The notes beneath the pieces were generated by a model that searched no databases, was not told the origin of the DNA, and saw nothing but the letters and a program-made list of their open reading frames with translations. Of a DNA stretch of 64,000 nucleotides, positions 8,843 to 17,050 are shown one piece after another. This DNA comes from an uncultured Mucilaginibacter sp. GTDB lineage: Bacteria > Bacteroidota > Bacteroidia > Sphingobacteriales > Sphingobacteriaceae. The stretch is taken from the NCBI GenBank assembly GCA_903863845.1, contig CAIPDP010000200.1, positions 1-64,000 of the forward strand, in the 5' to 3' direction. Numbering within the stretch: the first letter of the stretch is position 1; each line of letters starts with the position of its first letter. The position numbers and the translations under genes were made by a program.

Positions 8843-10447
8843 TTATTTATTACCTAAAAAATGGACCAGTGCCAAAACCGAATCATTTACCTTATCAAAC
8901 ACCAGTGAAGGCATAATACCCAGTGCCAAAGCCAGCGCAGCCAGAGGCAGCAGCGTTAACACTTCACGGGTATTTAGGTCGACTAACGCTGCTTTCCATA
9001 CATCGCCGCCTTTAAGGGAGAGCGATCCAAAAAACATGCGCTGTAGTGTCCAGAGGAAATAAGCTGCGCTCAGCAATACACCTACTGACCCGGTCACGGC
9101 CATCCAATAAGGCAGGAAGCCATTAACGGAGGTCGATTTAAAAGCCCCCAGCAGGGAGAACGATTCACCCATAAATGCTGATAGCCCCGGAAGCCCCAGC
9201 GATGCGAAAAACGCGATCAGCACAAAAGTGGTATACTTTGGCATCAGGTTGGCCAGGCCATGGAAATTGTAGATCTCGCGGTCGTGCACCCGGTTATAAA
9301 TTACGCCGACAAGGAAGAATAACATGGTTGAAAGAAATCCATGACTCACCATTTGCATCAATGCGCCACTAATACCTTCTGTAGTTTGTGAAGCGATACC
9401 CAGCAGCACAAAGCCCATGTGAGAAACGGATGAATAAGCGATCAATCGCTTCAGGTCGCGCTGAGCCAATGCGTTCAGTGCGCCATAGATGATGGATATA
9501 ACACCCAAAAGGCCAAGCCACCAGGCCCCGGAGGCAGCAATATCAGGGAAAATTCCTAAACAGATACGGATGATGCCGTAACCACCTACTTTCAGCAATA
9601 CACCTGCAAGGATAATTGATACCGGTGTAGGAGCCTCTACGTGTGCATCTGGTAGCCACGTATGCAGGGGCACCACGGGCACTTTAATTGCAAATGCGAT
9701 AAAGAGTACAACGAAACCAACCGTCCGCGCTGAGATGCCAAAAATGGTCTTGTGCGCCAGAACTGAGAAAACCGATCCCGCATCATAGTTAGCCGGGTTC
9801 ATCATCTGGATCATGTTAAAAGTATGATTTCCCGTTACCGGATCCTTTACTGACAAGTATAGTCCAACCATCACTAGTAGCATGAACACCGAGCCAAACA
9901 GGGTATACAGGAAGAACTTAATGGCTGCATATTGACGCCTTGCCCCACCCCACATGCCGATGAGGAAATAGAGCGGCAGCAGCATCAGTTCGTAAAAAAT
10001 ATAGAACAGGAAAAAGTCCAGAGCGCAAAACACGCCTATAACAGCCGTATTAAGCAGCAGGAACAAGGCAAAATAACCTTTAAGGTTACTTTTGATCTCC
10101 CAGGAGGCCAGAGCCGCAATCACCATCACCACTGAAGTTAGCATTACCAGCGTGATGGAAATGCCATCGATCCCCACAAAATAATCGATCTGCATATGCC
10201 CCATGCTGCCGAGGTCGAGGTTGATCCAGTGCAGTTTTTGCAGGAACTGGAACTGCGATTCGACATTAACACCGGCAAAACCACTGCCCGTTTTAAATTG
10301 CAGGTATAGCATGATGCTGATACCCAATTGCACCAGCGTTGCCAGCAGGTTTATATATTTAAATCCTGCACGCAGCGACGAAGGCAGCACCACGATGAGC
10401 AGTGCAAACAACAGGGGAGCGAATATGAGCAGCGACAGTAAATTCAT
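8843..10447 (-). CDS. nuoM: NADH-quinone oxidoreductase subunit M
   Basis: An antiporter-like proton-translocating subunit of complex I. Its 534 residues hold about fourteen membrane helices. Recognisable motifs are YELMLLPLYFLIGMWGG with its conserved Glu, KFFLYTLFGS, KVPVVPLHTWLPDAHVEAPT, and RLIAYSSVSHMGFVLLG. It starts at ATG 5 bp after nuoL stops, so translational coupling is likely. The next gene downstream is the DUF4139 insert. Confidence 0.97.
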   Translation of the reverse strand: MNLLSLLIFAPLLFALLIVVLPSSLRAGFKYINLLATLVQLGISIMLYLQFKTGSGFAGVNVESQFQFLQKLHWINLDLGSMGHMQIDYFVGIDGISITLVMLTSVVMVIAALASWEIKSNLKGYFALFLLLNTAVIGVFCALDFFLFYIFYELMLLPLYFLIGMWGGARRQYAAIKFFLYTLFGSVFMLLVMVGLYLSVKDPVTGNHTFNMIQMMNPANYDAGSVFSVLAHKTIFGISARTVGFVVLFIAFAIKVPVVPLHTWLPDAHVEAPTPVSIILAGVLLKVGGYGIIRICLGIFPDIAASGAWWLGLLGVISIIYGALNALAQRDLKRLIAYSSVSHMGFVLLGIASQTTEGISGALMQMVSHGFLSTMLFFLVGVIYNRVHDREIYNFHGLANLMPKYTTFVLIAFFASLGLPGLSAFMGESFSLLGAFKSTSVNGFLPYWMAVTGSVGVLLSAAYFLWTLQRMFFGSLSLKGGDVWKAALVDLNTREVLTLLPLAALALALGIMPSLVFDKVNDSVLALVHFLGNK

Positions 10448-10452
10448 CGGGT

Positions 10453-12477
10453 TCAGATCAGGATTTTAAAGATAAAAATAGCCAGTATAATTGCCAGCAT
10501 ACTGAACAGGTAATATTGAACTTTCCCATTTTGAAAGCGGCGCGCAAAATTACCGATACCAAGCACTAAAGCAGCAAGCAGGTGTAAAAAGCCATCGACA
10601 ATATTTTTATCGAGCCATTCGGTCACTTTTGCAAAGGCAAGGGTAATTTTTGACAGCAAATGTAGAAATCCGTCGATAATATTAGGGTCGATCCAACAGG
10701 CAAATCGACTTAGTGCCAATACGGGTTTAACTATGATGCGCTGGTAACTGCGGTCTATATACCATTCGTTATAAGAAAACCGAACCAAAAAGGCTGTGGC
10801 GGAAATGGGCAGTCTTCTTTGCCCGATATAAATAGTGTAGGCCCAGTACAATACCAGCACAACGCCAAGGTTAACCAATACGGGTATATAAGTTTGGTAA
10901 ATGCTAAGCTCGTTGGCGGTATCCGCCGAAGAAAAGCCTTTGACCAACCAGGCATTTTCTGACGCCAATGGATTGTATGAAAATAAAGGGAAAAGCGAAC
11001 CTATCGCCAACAATATCAATGGCAGTTTGTATTGCCAGCCACCATCGCTAATATGCAGATTAATTTTAGGGTTGCTGATAGCCGGTTTAAATTCACCGAA
11101 GAACACCTTGTAAACCATTCTGGCAACATAAAATGCCGTCAGCCAACTGGTCAGAAATAACACCAGCGGTAGAAGCTTTTCTATTCCGTTGCGGTCTTCC
11201 GCCCATTCAAAGGATCTCACCAGGATACTGTCTTTGGATAAATAGCCGGATGTTAGCGGAAAGCCGATCAATGCAAATCCGCCAATAACAGCGGCAATAA
11301 AAGTAAGCGGCAATTTCTTGCGCAAACCGCCCATGGTTTGGATATTCTGAGGGTCGATCTCTAAATTATTCTCCTCTTTGATATGCTGCATTTCGTGGAT
11401 AACGATACCAGCCACCAAAAACAAGAGACATTTGAAAAAGGCATGTGTAGCCAAATGAAAGAGCGAAGAAGAATAAGCCCCGATACCCATAGCTGCTACC
11501 ATAAAACCTAATTGGGAAATGGTAGAATAGGCCAGGATCCTTTTCAGATCATTTTGCGTGAGCGCGATAGTTGCGGCCATAAAGGCGGTAAAGGTGCCGA
11601 TAATAGCCAGTATCGTGAGCTCATCCGGGGTGAAGAAAGGGTAAAATCTTCCCAGCAAAAACACACCAGCGGCAACCATAGTCGCCGCATGGATCAATGC
11701 AGAAATAGACGTGGGCCCTTCCATAGCATCCGGCAGCCAGGTATGCAACGGAAATTGCGCCGATTTTGCCGCCACCGCCAGGAACAAGCCTGCGCAGGCT
11801 AAATATTGCCAGTTGGTTGGTATGGCTATTGTTTTCACAAGCGCATTGGCACCAAACAGCTGTGTAATATCAAATGTATGGCAGGAAACAAACAAGGTTA
11901 TGATGGCGGTTAACAAGCCAATATCCCCTATCCTGTTCATAATGAAGGCTTTTTTATTGGCAAGGATGGCTTTGGGTTTGGTGAACCAGAAGCCAATTAA
12001 AAGGTACGATGAAAAACCAACCAATTCCCAGAATGCATAAAACAGCACCAGGTTATCCGTAACCACCAATGCCAGCATGCTGAAACAAAAGAAACTTAAG
12101 TAGGTAAAATAGCGACCATACCGGGCATCTTCCTTCATGTAAGCGGTGGAGTAAATATGCACCGGCAAAGCCACCAGCGATACCAATACCAGCATCAATA
12201 CCGATAGGTTATTGAGGAGGATACCGGCATATACCTTAGTATCGCCAATACTGAACCAAAGTTGTTGCTGGTGTACCTCGTGCTGGTTCCATACTTTGGC
12301 GAAGATGAAGGCGCAGAGTACCGCGCTGCCCAGGATAGCCAGCGTTGATATCCACCCGGTAATTTTTGATTTTGCAGGAAGAACATAGTTCACTATTGCT
12401 GCCAATAACGGCAGTAGTACAGCTGTTAAGGCGAACTTTGTGGTTAGGGTGTCGATATGGGTGAGGAAGTCTTGCAA
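10453..12477 (-). CDS. nuoL: NADH-quinone oxidoreductase subunit L
   Basis: The most distal antiporter-like subunit of complex I, with the long C-terminal lateral helix. Motifs include FYAFWELVGFSSYLLIGFW, PLHTWLPDAMEGPTSISALIHAATM and RILAYSTISQLGFM. The ORF track begins at a TTG (12519) that overlaps the preceding gene by 40 bp. I prefer the TTG at 12477, two bases after that gene's TAA, giving 674 aa; neither candidate is ATG. Near the C-terminus the motif DxNI(I/V)DGFLHLL occurs twice about 30 residues apart, an internal duplication in the amphipathic region. Confidence 0.95.
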   Translation of the reverse strand: MQDFLTHIDTLTTKFALTAVLLPLLAAIVNYVLPAKSKITGWISTLAILGSAVLCAFIFAKVWNQHEVHQQQLWFSIGDTKVYAGILLNNLSVLMLVLVSLVALPVHIYSTAYMKEDARYGRYFTYLSFFCFSMLALVVTDNLVLFYAFWELVGFSSYLLIGFWFTKPKAILANKKAFIMNRIGDIGLLTAIITLFVSCHTFDITQLFGANALVKTIAIPTNWQYLACAGLFLAVAAKSAQFPLHTWLPDAMEGPTSISALIHAATMVAAGVFLLGRFYPFFTPDELTILAIIGTFTAFMAATIALTQNDLKRILAYSTISQLGFMVAAMGIGAYSSSLFHLATHAFFKCLLFLVAGIVIHEMQHIKEENNLEIDPQNIQTMGGLRKKLPLTFIAAVIGGFALIGFPLTSGYLSKDSILVRSFEWAEDRNGIEKLLPLVLFLTSWLTAFYVARMVYKVFFGEFKPAISNPKINLHISDGGWQYKLPLILLAIGSLFPLFSYNPLASENAWLVKGFSSADTANELSIYQTYIPVLVNLGVVLVLYWAYTIYIGQRRLPISATAFLVRFSYNEWYIDRSYQRIIVKPVLALSRFACWIDPNIIDGFLHLLSKITLAFAKVTEWLDKNIVDGFLHLLAALVLGIGNFARRFQNGKVQYYLFSMLAIILAIFIFKILI

Positions 12478-12479
12478 TG

Positions 12480-13322
12480 TTATTTTTTTGTGGTGACGAA
12501 CACTTTTAAACCGACCCAACTTTCGATGGGTTTCGGGGACTGGATGACTACTGATTTGATTTTATTCGCTGGTACGTCATATAGCTTTGAAATAAAGTCT
12601 TTGTCACCATTTTCTACACTTTTTCCGTCAACAAAATAAGTACAGGACTTATCACCATTATTATTTTCAATATACTGTTTGTAATCTTTTGAAAAAGCGG
12701 AAAATTTGTTTTGATAGGATTTTACTGCCCCCGCTTTCGTTGTTATTAATACAAGAGAATCAACCGGAGAATCAGGAAAGGCATTCTTCATATCCTCTTT
12801 GGACAATATTTTTTTTTCTAATATTTCGGATGGGTTGACTTGAATCGTATCAACAACCTCGCCATCTACCACGTACATCACTTTCATTGGCTTCGGCGGA
12901 GGCGGTAAGTTTTCGGGTTGTATAAATGTATTGAGTACCCCGGCCTTGGTTTTTATAATAAATACTCCGTTTTTAGCTTCAGGGCCGTAGATCCCTTTTG
13001 CACCATCGCCTCTGATTACCTGAACTTTTCTGACATTCTGTTCATCGATCTTATGGAGGTCTCCTTTAAATACTGAATCATCAACCATTACTAAAGGATC
13101 CGAGGTACCCGGTTGCATTTTGATTTGCTGAAGCAGATCATACATTGTTTTGGCCATGATGGTATCCTTTTTTTGTGCGATTGAATTGAGCGACAGCGTT
13201 AAGCAGAATAAAAGGGCTAATACTGTCGGCAAAAGTTTACTGAAATACACCCCGGTCCCTGACTGGCACAGTTTGGAGATTGCTTCGTTCCCCGCAATGA
13301 CGGTTTTGTGGTGCTTGCTCAT
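12480..13322 (-). CDS. Plug-domain-like protein inserted between nuoK and nuoL
   Basis: A 280-residue protein of unknown function. After a hydrophobic signal-like stretch (LLPTVLALLFCLTLSLNSIAQ, about residues 30-50) it carries three diverged copies of the pattern seen in TonB-receptor plug domains: VMVDDSVF...GVFIIKTK, MYVVDGEV...SLVLITTK, and TYFVDGKS...LKVFVTTKK. There is no barrel. The first 28 or so residues are encoded by a short interspersed repeat (see 13265-13310), so the original start may lie further in. The ATG at 13322 falls one base after the nuoK stop and the stop is two bases before the preferred nuoL start, so it is embedded in the operon. It may be a periplasmic binding or assembly factor; this is inference. 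Confidence 0.75.
   Translation of the reverse strand: MSKHHKTVIAGNEAISKLCQSGTGVYFSKLLPTVLALLFCLTLSLNSIAQKKDTIMAKTMYDLLQQIKMQPGTSDPLVMVDDSVFKGDLHKIDEQNVRKVQVIRGDGAKGIYGPEAKNGVFIIKTKAGVLNTFIQPENLPPPPKPMKVMYVVDGEVVDTIQVNPSEILEKKILSKEDMKNAFPDSPVDSLVLITTKAGAVKSYQNKFSAFSKDYKQYIENNNGDKSCTYFVDGKSVENGDKDFISKLYDVPANKIKSVVIQSPKPIESWVGLKVFVTTKK
13265..13310 (-). repeat. Interspersed GTCATTGCGGGGAACGAAGC repeat inside a coding region
   Basis: On the minus strand the stretch CGTCATTGCGGGGAACGAAG followed by CAATCTCC matches the common interspersed word TCATTGCGAGGAACGAAGCAATC. Here it is read in frame and encodes the residues VIAGNEAIS at the start of the plug-like protein, just after the nuoK stop. Boundaries are approximate. 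Confidence 0.6.
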
Positions 13323-13323
13323 C

Positions 13324-13629
13324 TCAATCCTTCAAATGATCGGTTTTGCCCGGGTCAATGGTTTTATATTTTTTGTAGACGTTGAGGATGATGGCCAGGG
13401 CAACGGCAGTTGTTGCGGCGGCCAGTACGATAGCGAACAGGGCAAAGGTTTGGCCCCCATTGCTGATCTTATCGTATTTACCAAAAGCTACCAGGTTAAG
13501 GATAGCAGCGTTCAGCATCAGTTCAATGCCGATCAAAACCTGGATGGAGTTGCGTTTGGTGAGAATGACATATAGCCCAATGCAAAATAATCCGGCGCTT
13601 ACTAACAGGAAATCGGATAAGTTGATCAT
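13324..13629 (-). CDS. nuoK: NADH-quinone oxidoreductase subunit K
   Basis: A small three-helix subunit of complex I. Its 101 residues are typical. The conserved membrane glutamate lies in GIELMLNAAILN, part of the central polar axis that couples quinone chemistry to proton pumping. Its ATG overlaps the nuoJ stop codon (ATGA overlap). The C-terminal tail ends with LKD, and the next ORF starts one base later. Confidence 0.96.
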   Translation of the reverse strand: MINLSDFLLVSAGLFCIGLYVILTKRNSIQVLIGIELMLNAAILNLVAFGKYDKISNGGQTFALFAIVLAAATTAVALAIILNVYKKYKTIDPGKTDHLKD

Positions 13630-14174
13630 GCGCCCTGCTCCTTTCTTGATATATGGGCGGCACCTACAAGAGCGGCCAGCAGTAAAATGGATAAGATCTC
13701 GAAAGGCAGCAGGTAACGGGTAATCAGGCTTACGCCGATATTGCCTGTCATGGCATCATTCGGAGCTATCACATTTTTTTGAGCGATGGCATCATTTACC
13801 CAGGGCAGGGAGTTAAAATCGGTCCTGAATAAAATATTGACTATCACAATAAAGAACGCTATTGCCAATAAAAATGCAGGCAGTTTACTGATGCTCACAA
13901 AATGATTTTGCCGCCCTTCTAAATTGGCCAGCGTTTCTCTGCCAGAGAGCATAAAAGCGAATATCATCAATACTAAAACCCCACCAACATAAACCACAAT
14001 TTGGGTGATAGCGATAAAATCGGCCAGAGCCAACACGTATAAGCCAGCCAATGCCATTAATGTCACAAAAAACATAAAGATCGTACGCACCAGATTTTTA
14101 CTGGTAGCAATAAACAAGGCAGAAGCAAGCACGATGAAGCCCAGCAGGTAAAACATTATTTTAACCATCGTCAT
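13626..14174 (-). CDS. nuoJ: NADH-quinone oxidoreductase subunit J
   Basis: A complex I membrane subunit of 182 residues with five hydrophobic segments. ITQIVVYVGGVLVLMIFAFML is the conserved third helix, recognisable by YVGGVLVL. It overlaps nuoI at its start and nuoK at its end by four bases each (ATGA), a strong sign of translational coupling. Confidence 0.96.
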   Translation of the reverse strand: MTMVKIMFYLLGFIVLASALFIATSKNLVRTIFMFFVTLMALAGLYVLALADFIAITQIVVYVGGVLVLMIFAFMLSGRETLANLEGRQNHFVSISKLPAFLLAIAFFIVIVNILFRTDFNSLPWVNDAIAQKNVIAPNDAMTGNIGVSLITRYLLPFEILSILLLAALVGAAHISRKEQGA

Positions 14175-14758
14175 GATTCACCCCCCTTCTGTTTTAGGGC
14201 AGCTTCCTTGGCGGCCTGGCGTTCGGCTACCTGCTTTTCGAGCAGGGCACGTTTTTCCGCTGCTTCTTCGGGCGTCATATCTGAGAACTCGTAGTTCAGG
14301 TCCTTCAATTCAAAAACTGAGCGGTCGTATTGGTTCGTCATCACGATACACTCAGTTGGGCAAACGATGGTGCACAAACCGCAATACATGCACTTGGCCA
14401 TATCAATATCAAATTTGGCGGCGTACAAGCGTTTGGTCGTACCGTCGGAGGTCTGCCCGATGGCCTCCGTTGCTTTGATGGCCTCGATATCAATACAATC
14501 AACCGGACATATCTTGGCGCAAAGATCGCATACAATGCAATCATCGATCTCGACATCCAGTTGGTAGCGACCAACCTCAGGCACTGGCAATTGCTGTTTA
14601 GGATATTGAATGGTATTGGTGCCCCCTAACTGTTCAAAATAATTATCAGCACTCACCCGCACGATCTTTCGCTTCCGGTGAGAAGAAAAAAGATGTGCCA
14701 GGGTAAGACTCATGCCTTGCCATGCTGTTTTGAAACCGTTGAAGAAGTTTTTTAACAC
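14171..14758 (-). CDS. nuoI: NADH-quinone oxidoreductase subunit I, ferredoxin-like
   Basis: A peripheral-arm subunit that carries the last two [4Fe-4S] clusters (N6a and N6b in the family) before quinone. The cysteine motifs are CIVCDLCAKICPVDC (C74, C77, C80, C84, C88) and CMYCGLCTIVCPTEC (C123, C126, C129, C133, C137). It starts at GTG. The tail is a lysine/glutamate-rich helix (residues of about 160-195). It is separated from nuoH by a 280 bp gap filled with a triplicated palindromic repeat, unlike the tight spacing elsewhere in the operon. Confidence 0.96.
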   Translation of the reverse strand: MLKNFFNGFKTAWQGMSLTLAHLFSSHRKRKIVRVSADNYFEQLGGTNTIQYPKQQLPVPEVGRYQLDVEIDDCIVCDLCAKICPVDCIDIEAIKATEAIGQTSDGTTKRLYAAKFDIDMAKCMYCGLCTIVCPTECIVMTNQYDRSVFELKDLNYEFSDMTPEEAAEKRALLEKQVAERQAAKEAALKQKGGES

Positions 14759-14780
14759 TATTGTTTGTTTACTTTCTATC

Positions 14781-15000
14781 GTCGCCTCACCCCAACCCCT
14801 CTCCGGGGGAGAGGGGCTTTTTGGTTTTGGTTCATTCTTTGATCCTTCTTTCGGACTTACTTTTGTCGCCTCACCCCAACCCCTCTCCAGGGGAGAGGGG
14901 CTTTTTGTTTTTGGTTCATTCTTTGATCCTTCTTTTGGACTTTCTTTTGTCGCCTCACCCCAACCCCTCTCCAGGGGAGAGGGACTTTTTTACCCCCAAT
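14781..15000 (+). repeat. 84-bp palindromic repeat, three head-to-tail copies
   Basis: Three copies begin at 14781, 14865 and 14949, exactly 84 bp apart. Each starts GTCGCCTCACCCCAACCCCT, continues into a palindromic core CCCCTCTCCAGGGGAGAGGG, then CTTTTTG and a less conserved spacer containing CTTTYGGACTT. The core can fold into a strong G+C-rich hairpin. The same unit occurs in the opposite orientation at 28300-28510. The array fills the nuoI-nuoH gap and its ORFs (repeating SPQPLSRGEG) are spurious. Confidence 0.9.
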
Positions 15001-15038
15001 TACTGTTAACTAATAACTAATATCCGATAACTGCCCCG

Positions 15039-16109
15039 CTACATCACCCACAATCGCCATACGCCCGATAACAGCACGCATAAAAATGCAAGTGGAGTGA
15101 GCACCTTCCAGCACAAATTCATCAACTGATCTACGCGCAGGCGTGGCAGTGTCCATCTGATCCAAAGCTGTACTCCAACCAGGGTCAACACCTTGGCTAC
15201 CGTCCAGAATACACCCCATGTTGAGTTGGTTGTCCAGTCAGCCAGCTTTACCACGCCTATATTGGGCAGCGGGGTATTCCAGGCCCCTAAAAATAATACT
15301 ACGGAGATCATCGACACTAAAAACATCATCGAATACTCTGCCAAAAAAACAAAACCGAAACGCATTCCGGTAAACTCGGTATGAAAACCGGCTACAAGTT
15401 CCGATTCCGCTTCCGGGATATCAAATGGTGCGCGGTTACTTTCGGCCAATGAGGCAATAAAGTATACCACAAAAGCGATCAAAAGGTGGGGAGCACGAAA
15501 TATGTTCCAGCTCAATATGCCCCCATTGGCTGTTACATCCCAAATGCCTAAAAATTTTGTATGTTCTGAGGACAATATCCCCTGCTGTGCCGAAATGGTT
15601 TGCAGGTTCAGCGACTGAGCGATCATGACCACAGCAATAATGGCAAAACCAGCCGGTATTTCGTAAGAAATGATCTGGGCAGCCGAGCGCATCGCCCCCA
15701 AAATAGCATACTTGTTATTGGAGCCCCAGCCAGCCATTAATATCCCTAAAGTTTCTATAGATAGAATGGCAAAGATATAGTACAGGCCCAGGTTAAGATT
15801 GGACGGCGCTACCCCACCCGACCATGGAATGGCTGCAAAGCCTAAATAAACGGCGATGAAGATCAATCCCGGTGCGATCATGAAAAGTAACCTGTCTGCA
15901 GCAGCAGGAATGATCGGTTCTTTGATCAGCAATTTGATCACATCGGCCAGTGTTTGTAGCAAGCCATATTTACCGGTTTCGGTTGGGCCGAGCCTGTCCT
16001 GTATAAAGGCAGAAACCTTACGCTCGGCATATACACCTAACAAAGCGAAAAGACCTGAAAAAGCAAACAGGCCAATAGCAATAGTGAAATATTTGAGGTA
16101 AAAGTTCAA
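15039..16109 (-). CDS. nuoH: NADH-quinone oxidoreductase subunit H
   Basis: A membrane subunit that forms the quinone-binding chamber of complex I with NuoB and NuoD. Motifs are YAERKVSAFIQDRLGP near the N-terminus and SNRAPFDIPEAESELVAGFH in the quinone-site loop. Its 356 residues have about eight helices. The start is TTG at 16109; an in-frame TGA lies only two codons upstream, so a much earlier start is excluded. This is the first nuo gene here: the genes for A, B, C, D, E, F and G are absent and murI precedes it. A TAAGTTTG box and an inverted repeat lie just upstream. Confidence 0.95.
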   Translation of the reverse strand: MNFYLKYFTIAIGLFAFSGLFALLGVYAERKVSAFIQDRLGPTETGKYGLLQTLADVIKLLIKEPIIPAAADRLLFMIAPGLIFIAVYLGFAAIPWSGGVAPSNLNLGLYYIFAILSIETLGILMAGWGSNNKYAILGAMRSAAQIISYEIPAGFAIIAVVMIAQSLNLQTISAQQGILSSEHTKFLGIWDVTANGGILSWNIFRAPHLLIAFVVYFIASLAESNRAPFDIPEAESELVAGFHTEFTGMRFGFVFLAEYSMMFLVSMISVVLFLGAWNTPLPNIGVVKLADWTTNSTWGVFWTVAKVLTLVGVQLWIRWTLPRLRVDQLMNLCWKVLTPLAFLCVLLSGVWRLWVM

Positions 16110-16114
16110 CGATC

Positions 16115-16135
16115 AGTTTGCGTTAACTGCAAACT
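16115..16135. promoter_or_regulatory. Inverted repeat at the nuoH promoter
   Basis: Perfect 7-bp arms AGTTTGC and GCAAACT separated by 7 bp (GTTAACT), ending 6 bp before the nuoH start and overlapping its proposed -7 box. The position suits an operator; the cognate regulator is unknown. Confidence 0.45.
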
Positions 16136-16137
16136 TA
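16130..16137 (-). promoter_or_regulatory. Proposed nuoH -7 promoter box TAAGTTTG
   Basis: Matches the Bacteroidota -7 consensus TAnnTTTG on the minus strand, about 20 bp before the nuoH start codon. No clear -33 TTG was found at normal spacing. Confidence 0.5.
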
Positions 16138-16206
16138 AACATTTTTGCTTGATTGAGCAGATTCGATGCCTATATCACCCGCTGAAATGACCCCGCAATT
16201 AAAAAA

Positions 16207-17037
16207 TTATTTCAGCGTCATAAACTCCGACAGCACCGGTTCGCCATAAAACAGGGAGGCATGGTGATCGAAATCCATAGTATCATCCGAAGTGGTAAAA
16301 AAGCGTTGGGACTTTCCTTTTGACAAACGCGGCACCATTTCGGGATGCCGTTGCAGGTAATCAACCAGGCTGGATGCAACAATATCACCTTGCGGTACCA
16401 CACGGATATGATCAGGCAGATAGGCCTCAATTTTTGCTTTCAGCAGCGGATAATGGGTACAAGCCAGCAGCAGAGTGTCGATCTTATCCGACTGCGCCAG
16501 TACCTGGTCGAGGTATTTTTTCACGAAATAGTCGGCGCCGGGCTGATCATATTCGGCATTTTCAATCAATGGCACCCATAGCGGGCAGGCTTGCTGGTAC
16601 ACTTTAACCTCCGGAAAAAAATGATTGATCTCCATCAGGTAGGAGCCAGACTGCACTGTGCCTTTTGTGCCAAGTACACCTATTTCTTTTGAACCGCTGA
16701 AATTGCCGATCACTTCGGCGGTAGGGCGTATAACGCCTAAAACCCTTTTTGTTGCGTCGATATTTGGGAGATCGCGCTGCTGGATGGTACGGAGTGCTTT
16801 CGCAGACGCCGTGTTGCAGGCCAGTATCACCAGCGGACAACCCAGGTCGAACAGCGCCTGCACTCCTTCAAGGGTATATTGATGGATGGTGTTGAATGAC
16901 CTGTTGCCGTAAGGAGCCCGGGCATTATCGCCAAGGTATATAAAATCATAATCGGGCAGCAGCTTTTCGATGGAACGGAATACCGTTAAACCACCATAAC
17001 CTGAATCGAAAATACCAATTGGTTGTTTGTCTGCCAC
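16207..17037 (-). CDS. murI: Glutamate racemase
   Basis: Interconverts L- and D-glutamate to supply D-Glu for peptidoglycan, in the cytoplasm. It is a cofactor-independent two-cysteine racemase: LACNTASAK holds the first catalytic Cys (C74) and LLACTHYPLL the second (C193); the N-terminal IFDSGYGGLTVF carries the conserved Asp and Ser. 276 aa is normal. The start is GTG at 17037, five bases after a TATTTTTG promoter box. It sits between the ompH genes and the nuo operon, separated from the former by a strong terminator. Confidence 0.96.
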   Translation of the reverse strand: MADKQPIGIFDSGYGGLTVFRSIEKLLPDYDFIYLGDNARAPYGNRSFNTIHQYTLEGVQALFDLGCPLVILACNTASAKALRTIQQRDLPNIDATKRVLGVIRPTAEVIGNFSGSKEIGVLGTKGTVQSGSYLMEINHFFPEVKVYQQACPLWVPLIENAEYDQPGADYFVKKYLDQVLAQSDKIDTLLLACTHYPLLKAKIEAYLPDHIRVVPQGDIVASSLVDYLQRHPEMVPRLSKGKSQRFFTTSDDTMDFDHHASLFYGEPVLSEFMTLK

Positions 17038-17042
17038 AAATG

Positions 17043-17050
17043 CAAAAATA
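17043..17050 (-). promoter_or_regulatory. Proposed murI -7 promoter box TATTTTTG
   Basis: A perfect TAnnTTTG match, five bases before the GTG start, implying a leaderless or nearly leaderless transcript. It directly follows the T-run of the upstream terminator. Confidence 0.5.

Noticed and set aside
8775-9062. Plus-strand ORF opposite the end of nuoM
   Set aside because: It is a shadow of nuoM on the other strand; the codon pattern follows nuoM.
14712-15020. Plus-strand ORFs with repeated SPQPLSRGEG
   Set aside because: They are translations of the 84-bp palindromic repeat; the repeating peptide simply mirrors the DNA period and no start or homology supports them.
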